DNA of 17,634 bases from an uncultured Clostridia bacterium (GTDB lineage Bacteria > Bacillota > Clostridia > Oscillospirales > Oscillospiraceae): the NCBI GenBank assembly GCA_945946745.1, contig CAMEWZ010000013.1, positions 1 through 17,634 of the forward strand. Direction: 5' to 3'. Within the stretch, counting starts at the first letter, position 1; each line of letters starts with the position of its first letter. This document shows, piece after piece, positions 5,369-13,754 of the stretch. A model generated the notes under the pieces. It did no database searches. It worked only from the letters and a program-made list of their open reading frames with translations, and was not told where the DNA came from. A program made the translations under genes and the position numbers.

Positions 5369-6058
5369 CTATGTGCATTCGAGGAAATGTGACACGGTTG
5401 CCCCAGGAGAAAAGGCGCTGCCCCAGTGGAGCAGCGCCTTTTCTAGGACTTCGCTTTCTACCCGGACGCACCGGATGGTGACGCGGCTTTGGCCGCCCAG
5501 GATGCAGGTGAACAGAGTCAAGTCCCAGTCGCCGGTGGCCATTGCCTCCACGTCGCTGGGGGCCAAGGTCTCCATGGCCGACACCTGGTAGGAAAGTACC
5601 GTCCCCTCCATATCGGTAAACACCACGCTGTCCCCGGCCTGGAGGGTGTTCAGACGTCCGAAGTGGGTGGAGTAGTTGTGCGCAGCCAGCACCAGCGAGC
5701 CGTTATAGGCCGAGCCAAAATACCGGCAGGGAGCCATTTTCAGATTGGGATAGGTGCACTCGCTGAGAATGGGTAGCTCCAATTCCAGAGCGGGAATGCG
5801 CAGCACGCCGATGTAGTCCCGGCCGTCGATGGTTTGCACGGGCATTTCCCGGTGGGGATCCTTTGGGTATTCCGGCAGAGCAGGGGTGCCGCGCTCCAGG
5901 GGAGCGGTGGGCAGGGCCTGGCCCAGCTGGGGGAGCACGTTCTCGGCGGTTTGCTCCGCCTGCCGGGCGGTATACCGGTTGTAGCCCGCCAGGAAAAGGG
6001 CCGTCGCGATCAGCAGCAGCCCCAGGTTGATAAAGAGCGTTCCCTGTTTACCGTTCAT
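5369..6058 (-). CDS. Sortase (second, probably anchoring, sortase of the pilus operon)
   Basis: The 229-residue protein has an N-terminal membrane anchor (about residues 8-25) and a sortase fold with the catalytic triad His127 (AAHNYS), Cys185 (TLFTC) and Arg192 (QSRVTIRC). It lacks the C-terminal membrane span and the lid region of class C polymerising sortases, so its likely job is to attach the finished pilus or basal pilin to the cell wall (inferred from family and operon logic). Its ATG lies inside the end of the basal pilin gene (11-base overlap) after GGAGG. Odd: the last 25 or so residues (205-229) follow the normal end of the sortase domain and are encoded across a strong terminator-like hairpin, suggesting a C-terminal extension by loss of an earlier stop. 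Confidence 0.88.
   Translation of the reverse strand: MNGKQGTLFINLGLLLIATALFLAGYNRYTARQAEQTAENVLPQLGQALPTAPLERGTPALPEYPKDPHREMPVQTIDGRDYIGVLRIPALELELPILSECTYPNLKMAPCRYFGSAYNGSLVLAAHNYSTHFGRLNTLQAGDSVVFTDMEGTVLSYQVSAMETLAPSDVEAMATGDWDLTLFTCILGGQSRVTIRCVRVESEVLEKALLHWGSAFSPGATVSHFLECT
5408..5444 (-). terminator. Strong terminator-like hairpin inside the 3' end of the sortase gene
   Basis: AGAAAAGGCGCTGC (5408-5421) and GCAGCGCCTTTTCT (5431-5444) are perfect 14-bp reverse complements around a 9-base loop. Both outer arms give a TTTT run after a GC stem, so it has the form of a bidirectional intrinsic terminator. It lies in codons about 205-217 of the sortase gene, upstream of its stop codon. 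Confidence 0.75.
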
Positions 6059-6710
6059 CGGACGTCCTCCGGCGGCGGATCAGTCCCGCCGCGATGCAGG
6101 CAAGCCCTACGCACAGCAGCACCGGCACCGGCCACCACAGCTGCCCGGTCTGGGGGAGATTGTCGCCGTAGACCGGGGGCTGGGTAGGCTTGACCTCCCG
6201 CTCCAGCTCGGTTTTGGGGGCGCTGGACACGTGGTAGACATATTGGTCATTTTCCAGATACGGCACGCTCACCAGAAAGGGGGAGGCCTTGCCGTAGCCC
6301 TTGGCGGCGGTCTGCTGCACCAGCAGGTACAGCCCTACCCCCAGATGGGAGAAGGTAACGGTACCGTCGGTGCCAATGGTTTTGGTGGTGATGGCGGGGA
6401 CGATTTTTTCCTTGGCGTAGCCTGCCAGGGTCTGGGCCAGCTCCGGGGAGTGGATATCCGCAAATTCGGCAATCCGGTTCTGGAGAGTGGCCACCGGCAC
6501 GAAGGCATAATTTCCGTCATTCTCGCCCACCTCGCCCACCTGGTACAGGGTCAAGCTGCCGCCAGAGACTGGCTTGCCCTGGTAGCGCATGGTGACGGTG
6601 ATGCTGCCATCCGTCCGGGTCAGATCCGGCACGGCGTGGGCGGCGGCGGTGAGGGGCAGGCAGGCCAGCAGTAGCAGCGCCAGCGCCAGGGAAAGGTATG
6701 TTCGCTTCAT
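6048..6710 (-). CDS. Small LPXTG pilin (basal/anchor subunit)
   Basis: The 220-residue protein has a signal peptide (MKRTYLSLALALLLLACL, cleavage near AAAHA), one Ig-like pilin domain of the SpaA/FctB kind (about residues 35-165) and a cell-wall sorting signal: LPQTG at 185-189, a hydrophobic span and a final RRRR cluster. The proline stretch (KPTQPPVYG) just before the sorting motif is typical of basal pilins that cross the cell wall. It is the smallest of three LPXTG proteins in the operon, placed between the two sortases, which fits a minor subunit that ends polymerisation and is then anchored. The ATG follows AGGAGG; the gene starts nine bases after the class C sortase stop. Confidence 0.87.
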   Translation of the reverse strand: MKRTYLSLALALLLLACLPLTAAAHAVPDLTRTDGSITVTMRYQGKPVSGGSLTLYQVGEVGENDGNYAFVPVATLQNRIAEFADIHSPELAQTLAGYAKEKIVPAITTKTIGTDGTVTFSHLGVGLYLLVQQTAAKGYGKASPFLVSVPYLENDQYVYHVSSAPKTELEREVKPTQPPVYGDNLPQTGQLWWPVPVLLCVGLACIAAGLIRRRRTSDER

Positions 6711-6719
6711 AGAAACCTC

Positions 6720-7547
6720 CTATTTCCTTCTGCGCCGGGGCAGGAGCAGCGGGATCAGCAGTAATACCAGCATGGGGATGGCCACAATGGGGGCCACCAG
6801 CAGCGGCTCGATTTGGATGGCGTCAGCGGTGACCCGGATGGTTTTTGCCTCCGGGAGATTGTCGATCCGGTGTCCCCGGACGAGCAGACGGTGGGTGTTG
6901 ATGCCGTAGGGGGTGCAGGTGACCAGGGTGCAGTAATCCTGCCCCTCCACGATTTTCAGAGTCTCGGTATCCTGGGGCTCCACGATGAGAATTTGATCGA
7001 TTTCGTAGGTCAGCACCTCGTCCAGCACCCGCAGCAGGAAGGTGTCCCCCTGGGAAAGCTTGTCCAGGTGGGTGAACAGCTTGGCGCTGGGCAGACCCCG
7101 ATGGCCGGAGAGGACGCAGTGGGTGCTTTCTCCTCCAACGGGCAGGCTGGTCCATTCCAGATGTCCCACAGCCACCTGGAGGACGCCCTCGTCCGTGCCG
7201 TGGTAGATGGGAAGGGAAACGCCGATTTCCGGAATTTCGATGTAGCCCATAATGCCCTGGCCGGAAACATCCAGCAGCTGCAGATAGGTCTGCTTCTGCT
7301 CGTCGGAGAGGACGTAAGGGTTGGCCCGGCTGCGCAGGGACTGGCTGTAGGCGTAGGCATCGGCCCAGAGCTGGTTGTAGGCGGTGCTGTCCAGACTGGC
7401 TACCTGTTCGGTGTAGTTGGCGATGGCCCGGGTCTGGTGGAAGGCGTTATAGCAGTCGCTGACAGAGGGATACAGCAGCAAGGACAGCCCTGCGAGAAGC
7501 ACCAGGATCAGCAGCAGCGTTGTAAAATTGCCGTTTTTCTTCTTCAT
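6720..7547 (-). CDS. Class C (pilin-polymerising) sortase
   Basis: The 275-residue protein has an N-terminal membrane span (about 9-27), a sortase domain with His149 (LSGHRGLPSAKLF), Cys211 (TLVTC) and Arg220 (NTHRLLVRGHR), and a C-terminal span (about 249-269) before RRRRK: the class C layout. In the family, such enzymes cut the shaft pilin between Thr and Gly of LPXTG and join it to a Lys of the next subunit. The usual DP(F/W) lid is replaced by SRANPYVLSDE (about 73-83), i.e. NPY instead of DPF. The start is the ATG after AAGGAGAACCCTGC; a longer open frame upstream covers the intergenic hairpin and is not used. It lies 80 bases after the shaft pilin gene. Confidence 0.93.
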   Translation of the reverse strand: MKKKNGNFTTLLLILVLLAGLSLLLYPSVSDCYNAFHQTRAIANYTEQVASLDSTAYNQLWADAYAYSQSLRSRANPYVLSDEQKQTYLQLLDVSGQGIMGYIEIPEIGVSLPIYHGTDEGVLQVAVGHLEWTSLPVGGESTHCVLSGHRGLPSAKLFTHLDKLSQGDTFLLRVLDEVLTYEIDQILIVEPQDTETLKIVEGQDYCTLVTCTPYGINTHRLLVRGHRIDNLPEAKTIRVTADAIQIEPLLVAPIVAIPMLVLLLIPLLLPRRRRK

Positions 7548-7588
7548 GCAGGGTTCTCCTTGGAGTTGTATATTGAGTGGGGGGGCAT

Positions 7589-7620
7589 CCCCGGGGGCGG
7601 TGGAAACGCCGCCCCCGGGG
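7589..7620 (-). promoter_or_regulatory. Very stable hairpin between shaft pilin and sortase C genes
   Basis: CCCCGGGGGCGG (7589-7600) and CCGCCCCCGGGG (7609-7620) pair perfectly around TGGAAACG. The stem starts seven bases after the pilin stop codon and is followed on the transcript by a run of C rather than U. It may act as a partial terminator or as a 3' cap that protects the pilin message, giving more shaft pilin than sortase. Confidence 0.6.
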
Positions 7621-7627
7621 GAGGGGG

Positions 7628-9319
7628 TTAGGCCTTGCCGTTCATGCGCTTCTTGGCGGTCAGCAGGACAACCGCTGCCAGCACCAGCACGGAACCGGCG
7701 ATATAGAAAAGGGTGGTGCCCATGCCGCCAGTGCTGGGCAGTTCGGTACCTGCCTGGTTCGTTACCGTGATTCGGTTGGTATGGGTGCCGTTTACCACAT
7801 CCGTTCCGGTATATGTCCAGGTGCAATCGGTGGAAGGCTCCGTGGGAGCGGTAAAGCCGATGGTGACGGTGATGGGAGTCGTCAGCAGGTTATAACCGGC
7901 AGGGGCCTTCAACTCGGTGATGGTGTACGTGCCAGCGGACAGGCCGGTGAAGCGGAGAACGCCGTCGGAACCGACGGTTCCGGTATAGGCAACGTTTTCG
8001 GGCTTTGTAATCGTTTCTGTCGTGGTGGCCTTGCTGTATTTTGTGGTGATGCTTTCATACTTTGTCTGATCCATACCTTCCGCGTTGGGATCGTCCGTGG
8101 TATAGGAGCCGTCCTTCAGCTTCCAATAGGCACCATTCGCATCCTGGGTAAACTCAGCGGCAGTCACCAGAACGGTATTCAGCTTGGTGCCCGCAATCTG
8201 AAATTCCGCGCCGGTCAAGCGGTTGCCGTTCCCGTCGACCTTCAGCAGCTCCAGTTCGGTGACATAGGTACGGGTCGTGGACTTCGGGGTTTCGCCGATT
8301 GGAGACTGGTCGTTGGGTTTATCGGAGTCATTGTCGTCCTCGAAATTGGGGTTATTGGAGTATTTCAGCGTGATTTCGTTGGGGTTGCCGGTGGGGCCGA
8401 TTACAGCCTCCTCGTTGACGGTGGCGGAGTAGGTGACCGCAATGTCAGAACCGGTTTTGGCCTTATACTGAATAAAATTCTTGAATACGATCTCCAAGGC
8501 AGTTCCGCCATCCGCTGTGGCGGAGGTGGTCACCGTGTAATCGGTATCTTTTGCCAGCGTATTGTTGCCAATCTGGATGGCCACATCGTTGTTGAAGGTC
8601 AAGCCTTTGGACAGAATGTCGTTCAGAACGAAGTAGTACTTGGTATAGCCGGTCATATCGGGAACCTGGGTTGTGACCACGTAGGGAACCTGGTCGCCGA
8701 TAGCGGTATTGTTATACTTCACCAGAGTGGTAGTCGCGTCATCGGTGTCCTTGGTTCCATCGATCTTCTTGTCCACATCGGGCTTGTCGGCTTTGATTTT
8801 GACGGTCACATTGGGAGTGGTGGTGTCCAGAATCAGAGCGGAAACAGGCTTGGTGGTGGCGGTGTCCTCAATCACATAGTAGCCCAGGGGAAGGTTGGAA
8901 ATGGTTACGGAAGTGTCGGCCGCACCTGCTGTCGCGGTGCCGGGGGTGATATTTGCGGCCTTCGCGGCAGCCAAAGCAGCCTCGGCAAAGGCGAACAGGT
9001 CGGTTTCTTTCGCAATATTCGCAGTGACCTGGGCATCAAAATCGCCCTCGTTTCCCGTCAGAGAGTAGCGGGTCATGTAAAAATTCTGCAATGCTTCGGG
9101 AACGGTATAGACGACGGTTGCCGGGGCGTTTTCGTTGGCCGTGTAGGACTTTACATCCAGAATCTTGTACGCTTGGAAGGTCTTTCCGGCTACGGAGACT
9201 TTGTCATTGCTTTCGATCGTAATGCTGCCGGTTACCTCCGCGGCGAACGCGGTGGCGGCCATGGCCAGCACCAGGATCAGCGCCAGGGAGGCGGCCAGGA
9301 GTTTTTGGAGATGTTTCAT
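7628..9319 (-). CDS. Major shaft pilin (SpaA-type, LPSTG)
   Basis: The 563-residue protein has a clear signal peptide (MKHLQKLLAASLALILVLAM, cleavage near AFA-AE), several Ig-like SpaA pilin domains and a sorting signal with LPSTG at 527-531, a hydrophobic span and KKRMNGKA. An E-box-like motif YTITELKAPAGY precedes the sorting signal; such Glu residues support Lys-Asn isopeptide bonds. The segment PNVTVKIKADKPDVDKKI, at the end of the first domain, is the best candidate for the polymerisation Lys, although the classical YPKN form is absent. The ATG follows AAAGGA at 11 bases. It is the second LPXTG gene of the operon, directly before the class C sortase, as expected for the shaft subunit. 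A small hairpin (CACGCA-TCC-TGCGTG, 9356-9370) lies in the 68-base gap to the tip gene. Confidence 0.92.
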   Translation of the reverse strand: MKHLQKLLAASLALILVLAMAATAFAAEVTGSITIESNDKVSVAGKTFQAYKILDVKSYTANENAPATVVYTVPEALQNFYMTRYSLTGNEGDFDAQVTANIAKETDLFAFAEAALAAAKAANITPGTATAGAADTSVTISNLPLGYYVIEDTATTKPVSALILDTTTPNVTVKIKADKPDVDKKIDGTKDTDDATTTLVKYNNTAIGDQVPYVVTTQVPDMTGYTKYYFVLNDILSKGLTFNNDVAIQIGNNTLAKDTDYTVTTSATADGGTALEIVFKNFIQYKAKTGSDIAVTYSATVNEEAVIGPTGNPNEITLKYSNNPNFEDDNDSDKPNDQSPIGETPKSTTRTYVTELELLKVDGNGNRLTGAEFQIAGTKLNTVLVTAAEFTQDANGAYWKLKDGSYTTDDPNAEGMDQTKYESITTKYSKATTTETITKPENVAYTGTVGSDGVLRFTGLSAGTYTITELKAPAGYNLLTTPITVTIGFTAPTEPSTDCTWTYTGTDVVNGTHTNRITVTNQAGTELPSTGGMGTTLFYIAGSVLVLAAVVLLTAKKRMNGKA

Positions 9320-9387
9320 AGCAAGGATTCCTTTCGTTAAAAAATAGTATGAGGTCACGCATCCTGCGTGGGAACACGGGGGAAAAC

Positions 9388-12300
9388 TCAGCGGGAGCGT
9401 TTCTTCCGCCGCAGCCCGGCGAGCCAGGCCAAAGCGCACAACCCGGCGCCGCCTCGGGTAAACAGCCAGGTGCCGCTACCGCCGGTGTTGGGAAGCTCAT
9501 AGTGCTGGATGGTATTGGTGAAGGAAAGGGTGGAGTTCTCGATTTTCGTATCGTCCTTCCATACGCCGGTTATCTCAGCGCGGAGGGTGTCGCCGGTATT
9601 GCGGACGGTGACTTCTACGAGATAAATAGAACTGTCGAACACCGTATTTCCTTCTGCCGGTTCCGCGGATGGCAATTCTTGGATTTTGTAGTAGAAGCTC
9701 TGCGGATATGTGGCGGTGCTGACTTTGGGGTATTTCAAGGTAAACACACCGGAAACAGGCGCTTGCGTAATCGTTATTTCGCAGGTTTGCCGCAACGGAG
9801 GATTCACGGGCGCCGGATTTGCCTGACTTTGAACCTGTTCCAGCTGAAGGGTGTAGGTATGCTCCGCGCCATCGGGATTCTGCAAGGTTTTTTGAACCGG
9901 GATGGTAATGGCGGTGCCGGGTTCCGTGTTGTGGCAGGTGACGGCGATGGCGGCGCTGGTTTGGATCGTGCCGGTGGCCCTTGGGCCGGAGTCGTCGCTG
10001 CTCTCCACGGAAATCCCATCGCCGGTATAGGTTACCGCATAACCCAAGGCGGAAGCGCTGGTTTCCTGCACGGTGAATTGGGTACCGGCCAGGATACGGC
10101 TGACCGCAGCGGTTTGCCCGGCGGAAATGGTGACGATGCCCTCCGTCTGAACCGTACGGGCTTCTCCATTTACGGTGTAGGGCGTGCCGACCGGCAAAGG
10201 AGCATCGTCCAGCGTGACTTCAAAATCAAAGGTTTTTCCAGAGGATTCTGTGAACGCCGTCAGTGTTTTGGTGATGGAGAGACTGCCAAGCTTGCCCGTT
10301 TCGACCGTGTTGTCAAAGAGGAACATGGCATTGCCGCTGGAGGCGTCCGCAACCGGGCTGTCAACGCCGGTAAAGTCTTCGGACACTTGCGTTTTCCCGT
10401 TCTGGATGGTCACATTGCCGTCTATTTCGATTTTGATGTCGCCAAACTGATCGTTTGGAAACAGCTCCCGCACAAAGTATTTGCCGGAATTTTCAGAGAT
10501 GTTCTGGAAGACCGCTGTCTGGTTGGCTTTCAGCGAGAAGATGCCGTTTGCTCCCACAATGCCTTCTCCGATTTTGACACCGGCTGCGTTCAGAATGTTG
10601 TAGGACGTGCCCGCTGGAATGAAAAGCTCGCCGGTGGGTGTTCCCTGCCCGTCGGCTTTTAGGATTTGGAAACGAAAATCCGGATTGCCAAGGGGATCGG
10701 TGGCGGAGCCATCGCTCATGCTCAGCCTTTTGGTGACGGAGATGGTGTTATTTTGCAAAACCGGGAAGTTGAAGTTCATCCGGCAGACACCGGAGCCAGC
10801 GCCCCGCTCCATATAATAGAAGTGGAAGGTATGCTTGGAGTAATCCTGGAAGGTGCCTTTCTCGTTCAGAAGAGAGGAATCCACAAGCTGGGAGAAGGAT
10901 ACCGTTATGACCGGGTTTGTGTCATCCACATCGCCGGTATCCTTGCGTAAGGCGTAGTATTCGACTCGCCCGTTTGTGAAGTCGATCATGCCGCCCACGT
11001 GGCGGTGTATGCCGGACAAATCCAGGAACAGCGTTCCATCCACATAGACCCACACGTCATCATCGCCGGTGAAATAGAACTTCATGGGCTGCTGCCCGTC
11101 CAGTCCGGTTAGACCGCCCTTTGGCTGGTAGAAGTTCATCTTCATTTCCATGCCAAAGAAGAAATCCGCTGGCTCATCGAAATCCAGGGAGTAAAGATTT
11201 TGCAGGAATGCGTCCGTATTGCGGAAGGTTTTCGGAATATTAGCCACCGTGAAGTATTGGTTGATGCAATCCGCGCCAGTCCAGGCCTGGGTATTTTTCA
11301 CGCTGTCCATCAGACCAAGAAAGGTGTTCAGCTGGGAGGAGAGCACCCCGTATTCAGAATGAACCAGGGATGGGAATTGGGCGCTGTCATAGGCGTTATC
11401 AAACCGGCTCAAGCCTTGACTTTGCTTATAAGCGGCGCTGTCTGCGATGGTTTGCAGATAGGCCCGATCAATCGTACTGGTCTGCTTGCTTTCCGTATTG
11501 ATGTCGTTGAAGGGCAGAAAGTTGCCGAAAGGGTACATCATAAAGTTGGCTGTGAGGATTTGGCTGTAGAGCGAGAAGGTGTCGCTGCCCGGATTGAACT
11601 GCGCATGGTTTTCCCGACTGTTAAAGGTATAAGCGCCGGTTTGCTCGTCATACAGGAACAGACCGTCAATGTTTTGCGTATTTTTCTTCGTCGCCTCCGC
11701 ACTATTGGTAAACAAGTAGCGCAAGCTGGTGCCATCTGCAAGGGCGGGGTAGCCATCCACTAAGGTGGGGTACATCACATTCCGTTCGTAACGGATGGGA
11801 AGATTGGCGGTATTCGTTGTGGTGGTGGCGTTGATGGTGGTGCCGCCTTTTACGGTGATGCCGTTTCTTCCGGCGTTGAGATCGGCTGTGATGTTATCAC
11901 CGAAATTAAAGCTGGCCAAGCCCAGGGTGCTGTCACTTGTTAGGGTGCTGGTGCCGTAATCCTGCTGGAAACCGGGGTATTTTGCATCGAGATTGAATCG
12001 ATCGTTGATGGTATCGCCATAATCGTACAGGTTGACCTCAATCAGATCACGGGTGGAGGCGCTGGGGATGGGCGTTAGATGGTTGTTCTTCTCCGGTTTT
12101 TGCGCGCCTTGTTCCCCGGTTGTAAAGGTAACAGTACCCAAACCGTTCGTGTTGTAAGCTTGCTGGGTATAGTCAAAATCAGCAGATGCGGTGCTGTTAA
12201 CGCTGACAGTCACAGTCTGCCCGGTTGCGAGAATGATAACGAAACCTTTTGGCGGAACGCTTTTTTGTTGCTTATCGGAGTTTTCGGAAGGAAGATCCAC

Positions 12301-13734
12301 ATCCGTGACAACCAATGTCCCATTCCGGTTCTCGACCGTAATGGCGGTTTTGTCGTAAAAATGGTACATATTGGTTACGATCGCGTTTACGGCTTGGGGG
12401 GAATTCCCGCTGTTGTATACAAGGATAATTCGAGCCGTGCCGCCGGAGGCGGAACCGAAGGTATTCACTTGATGGATGGTGACCGTATCCGTGATATCCC
12501 ATGTCTGCGCCGACCAAAGCCATGTAAATTCCAGCAGCTTTTCCGCATTGGTCACCTGCTGCTGGACATCCGGACCAATGTCTTCATACAGCAGATAAGC
12601 GTCCATCACCTGGTGATACACTTCTTCAAAGTAGACGTTGTAGCCGTCCTCGTCCTCGGATGCTTCCAGCTCGGCCAGCCGGGCTTCCACCTCCTCCGCA
12701 GTTGGCAGGGCATCGATCAAAGCGATGCATTCGTCAATGCGGGCCTGGTCGTTGGAGGGGTTCTGACAAGCTTCGCTGTGGGTGTGCGCCTGCTTTTTAC
12801 AGGTCAGCTCCCAAGCGCCGTAGCAGTGTTCCGTGTGGGCGTGGGCATCCGTGCCTTCAGGGATGGTGCAGGTCAGTGCGTCCGTATCCACCGGCCTGCG
12901 CTCGGTCTGAAAGCAGGCGGCGGTGTGGGAATGCTCCTGGATTTCCGTCTCCCCGCAGATCAAGCGTTCCCCGGCATCGTCATAGCAGCCCGGCTCGTCC
13001 TTGGAGACGTAGGGCGTATGGGTATGGGGGACGATCACGGGCTTATCGCAGATCAGCACCGGCTCGGTGGATTCGGTGCAGATCAGCGCGCCCGTTTCCC
13101 AGGCGTAGCAGCCGTCGGTGTGGGTATGCTCCCGGGAATCGCAAATCCGTTCTCCACGCTCCCAGGCATAGCAGTCATCCGTGTGCGCGTGCTCGGTATC
13201 CTCGCAGAGCAGTTCCCCCTTAACCCGGGCGTAGCAATCATCGGCGTGGGTATGCTCCGGGGCATCGCAGAGCAAGTCGCCTGGAACCCGGGCATAGCAG
13301 CCGTCCGTATGCACATGGGCAGGTGCATAGCAGTTGCCGTCATGGGTGTGGTATTCGATTTCCGGCAGGCCGCACCACAGGGCGCCGTCCGGCAGATAGC
13401 AATTGCCGTCATGGGTATGTACCACAAAATCCCCATAGCCGCAGACGGCATTGCCCTCCGCGTCCTTGCAGGCCTCGGTGTGGACATGGGCCGCCAGAGT
13501 GCAGGCGGGCACCGTCTCCTCCACGGAGGTTACCTGGGTATAGCAGCTGCCGGTATGGACGTGCTCCTCCAGGGAACAGGAATTTTTCTCCAGAGTGATG
13601 GCAGGCAGCACCAGGGCGTAAACCGTGCAGAACACCACCACCCCAGCCAGGCAGGTAACCACCCGGCGCCATTGCCTTCGCTTTCTGTGACAGAGGGCAT
13701 AGCGCTCGGCGTTATTTGGCAGATTCGTTTTCAT
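9388..13734 (-). CDS. Giant tip adhesin with HxHxxxC repeats, fibro-slime domain and LPNTG anchor
   Basis: The 1448-residue protein starts with a basic N-terminus and one membrane span (VVTCLAGVVVFCTVYALVLP, about 25-44). Residues 58-323 hold twelve HxH units, eleven of them HxHxxxC, four in exact 21-residue tandem (140-223). After a helical stretch (330-400) and beta-rich regions comes a fibro-slime/PA14-like domain around residues 845-960, with the hallmark GDDDVWVYVDG near 889 and LSGIHRHVGG after it. Three pilin-type domains follow, the last like the FctA/Spy0128 isopeptide type, then LPNTG at 1414-1418, a hydrophobic span and RRKKRSR. Size, position first among the pilins, and the fibro-slime domain point to the adhesive pilus tip (inferred). 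About 25 cysteines in the repeat region are unusual for a surface protein. The ligand is unknown; fibro-slime and PA14-like domains often bind carbohydrate. Confidence 0.9.
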   Translation of the reverse strand: MKTNLPNNAERYALCHRKRRQWRRVVTCLAGVVVFCTVYALVLPAITLEKNSCSLEEHVHTGSCYTQVTSVEETVPACTLAAHVHTEACKDAEGNAVCGYGDFVVHTHDGNCYLPDGALWCGLPEIEYHTHDGNCYAPAHVHTDGCYARVPGDLLCDAPEHTHADDCYARVKGELLCEDTEHAHTDDCYAWERGERICDSREHTHTDGCYAWETGALICTESTEPVLICDKPVIVPHTHTPYVSKDEPGCYDDAGERLICGETEIQEHSHTAACFQTERRPVDTDALTCTIPEGTDAHAHTEHCYGAWELTCKKQAHTHSEACQNPSNDQARIDECIALIDALPTAEEVEARLAELEASEDEDGYNVYFEEVYHQVMDAYLLYEDIGPDVQQQVTNAEKLLEFTWLWSAQTWDITDTVTIHQVNTFGSASGGTARIILVYNSGNSPQAVNAIVTNMYHFYDKTAITVENRNGTLVVTDVDLPSENSDKQQKSVPPKGFVIILATGQTVTVSVNSTASADFDYTQQAYNTNGLGTVTFTTGEQGAQKPEKNNHLTPIPSASTRDLIEVNLYDYGDTINDRFNLDAKYPGFQQDYGTSTLTSDSTLGLASFNFGDNITADLNAGRNGITVKGGTTINATTTTNTANLPIRYERNVMYPTLVDGYPALADGTSLRYLFTNSAEATKKNTQNIDGLFLYDEQTGAYTFNSRENHAQFNPGSDTFSLYSQILTANFMMYPFGNFLPFNDINTESKQTSTIDRAYLQTIADSAAYKQSQGLSRFDNAYDSAQFPSLVHSEYGVLSSQLNTFLGLMDSVKNTQAWTGADCINQYFTVANIPKTFRNTDAFLQNLYSLDFDEPADFFFGMEMKMNFYQPKGGLTGLDGQQPMKFYFTGDDDVWVYVDGTLFLDLSGIHRHVGGMIDFTNGRVEYYALRKDTGDVDDTNPVITVSFSQLVDSSLLNEKGTFQDYSKHTFHFYYMERGAGSGVCRMNFNFPVLQNNTISVTKRLSMSDGSATDPLGNPDFRFQILKADGQGTPTGELFIPAGTSYNILNAAGVKIGEGIVGANGIFSLKANQTAVFQNISENSGKYFVRELFPNDQFGDIKIEIDGNVTIQNGKTQVSEDFTGVDSPVADASSGNAMFLFDNTVETGKLGSLSITKTLTAFTESSGKTFDFEVTLDDAPLPVGTPYTVNGEARTVQTEGIVTISAGQTAAVSRILAGTQFTVQETSASALGYAVTYTGDGISVESSDDSGPRATGTIQTSAAIAVTCHNTEPGTAITIPVQKTLQNPDGAEHTYTLQLEQVQSQANPAPVNPPLRQTCEITITQAPVSGVFTLKYPKVSTATYPQSFYYKIQELPSAEPAEGNTVFDSSIYLVEVTVRNTGDTLRAEITGVWKDDTKIENSTLSFTNTIQHYELPNTGGSGTWLFTRGGAGLCALAWLAGLRRKKRSR
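13066..13317 (-). repeat. Four tandem 63-bp coding repeats (21-residue HxHxxxCY units)
   Basis: Inside the tip adhesin, units begin at His140, His161, His182 and His203, exactly 21 codons apart. Each unit has the form HxHx-(D/E/G)-CYA, about ten residues, then (L/I)C, then a short acidic linker. Less regular units extend the array to residues 58-323 (about 12766-13563). Two His and two Cys per unit suggest a metal site. Confidence 0.85.
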
Positions 13735-13754
13735 GTTGCATCACCCATTCTCCC

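Noticed and set aside
7577..9340. Open frame of 587 codons on the plus strand opposite the shaft pilin
   Set aside because: It mirrors the pilin gene, is very Gly-rich in a way typical of antisense frames, and starts inside the intergenic hairpin.
9631..9639. TGTCGAA core of a Spo0A box
   Set aside because: It lies deep inside the coding end of the tip adhesin, far from any start, so it is best seen as a chance match.
12766..13563. Regular repeats considered as a CRISPR array or as haem c sites
   Set aside because: The repeats are in frame, coding and imperfect with no spacers. The motif is HxHxxxC, not CxxCH, so it does not fit covalent haem attachment.
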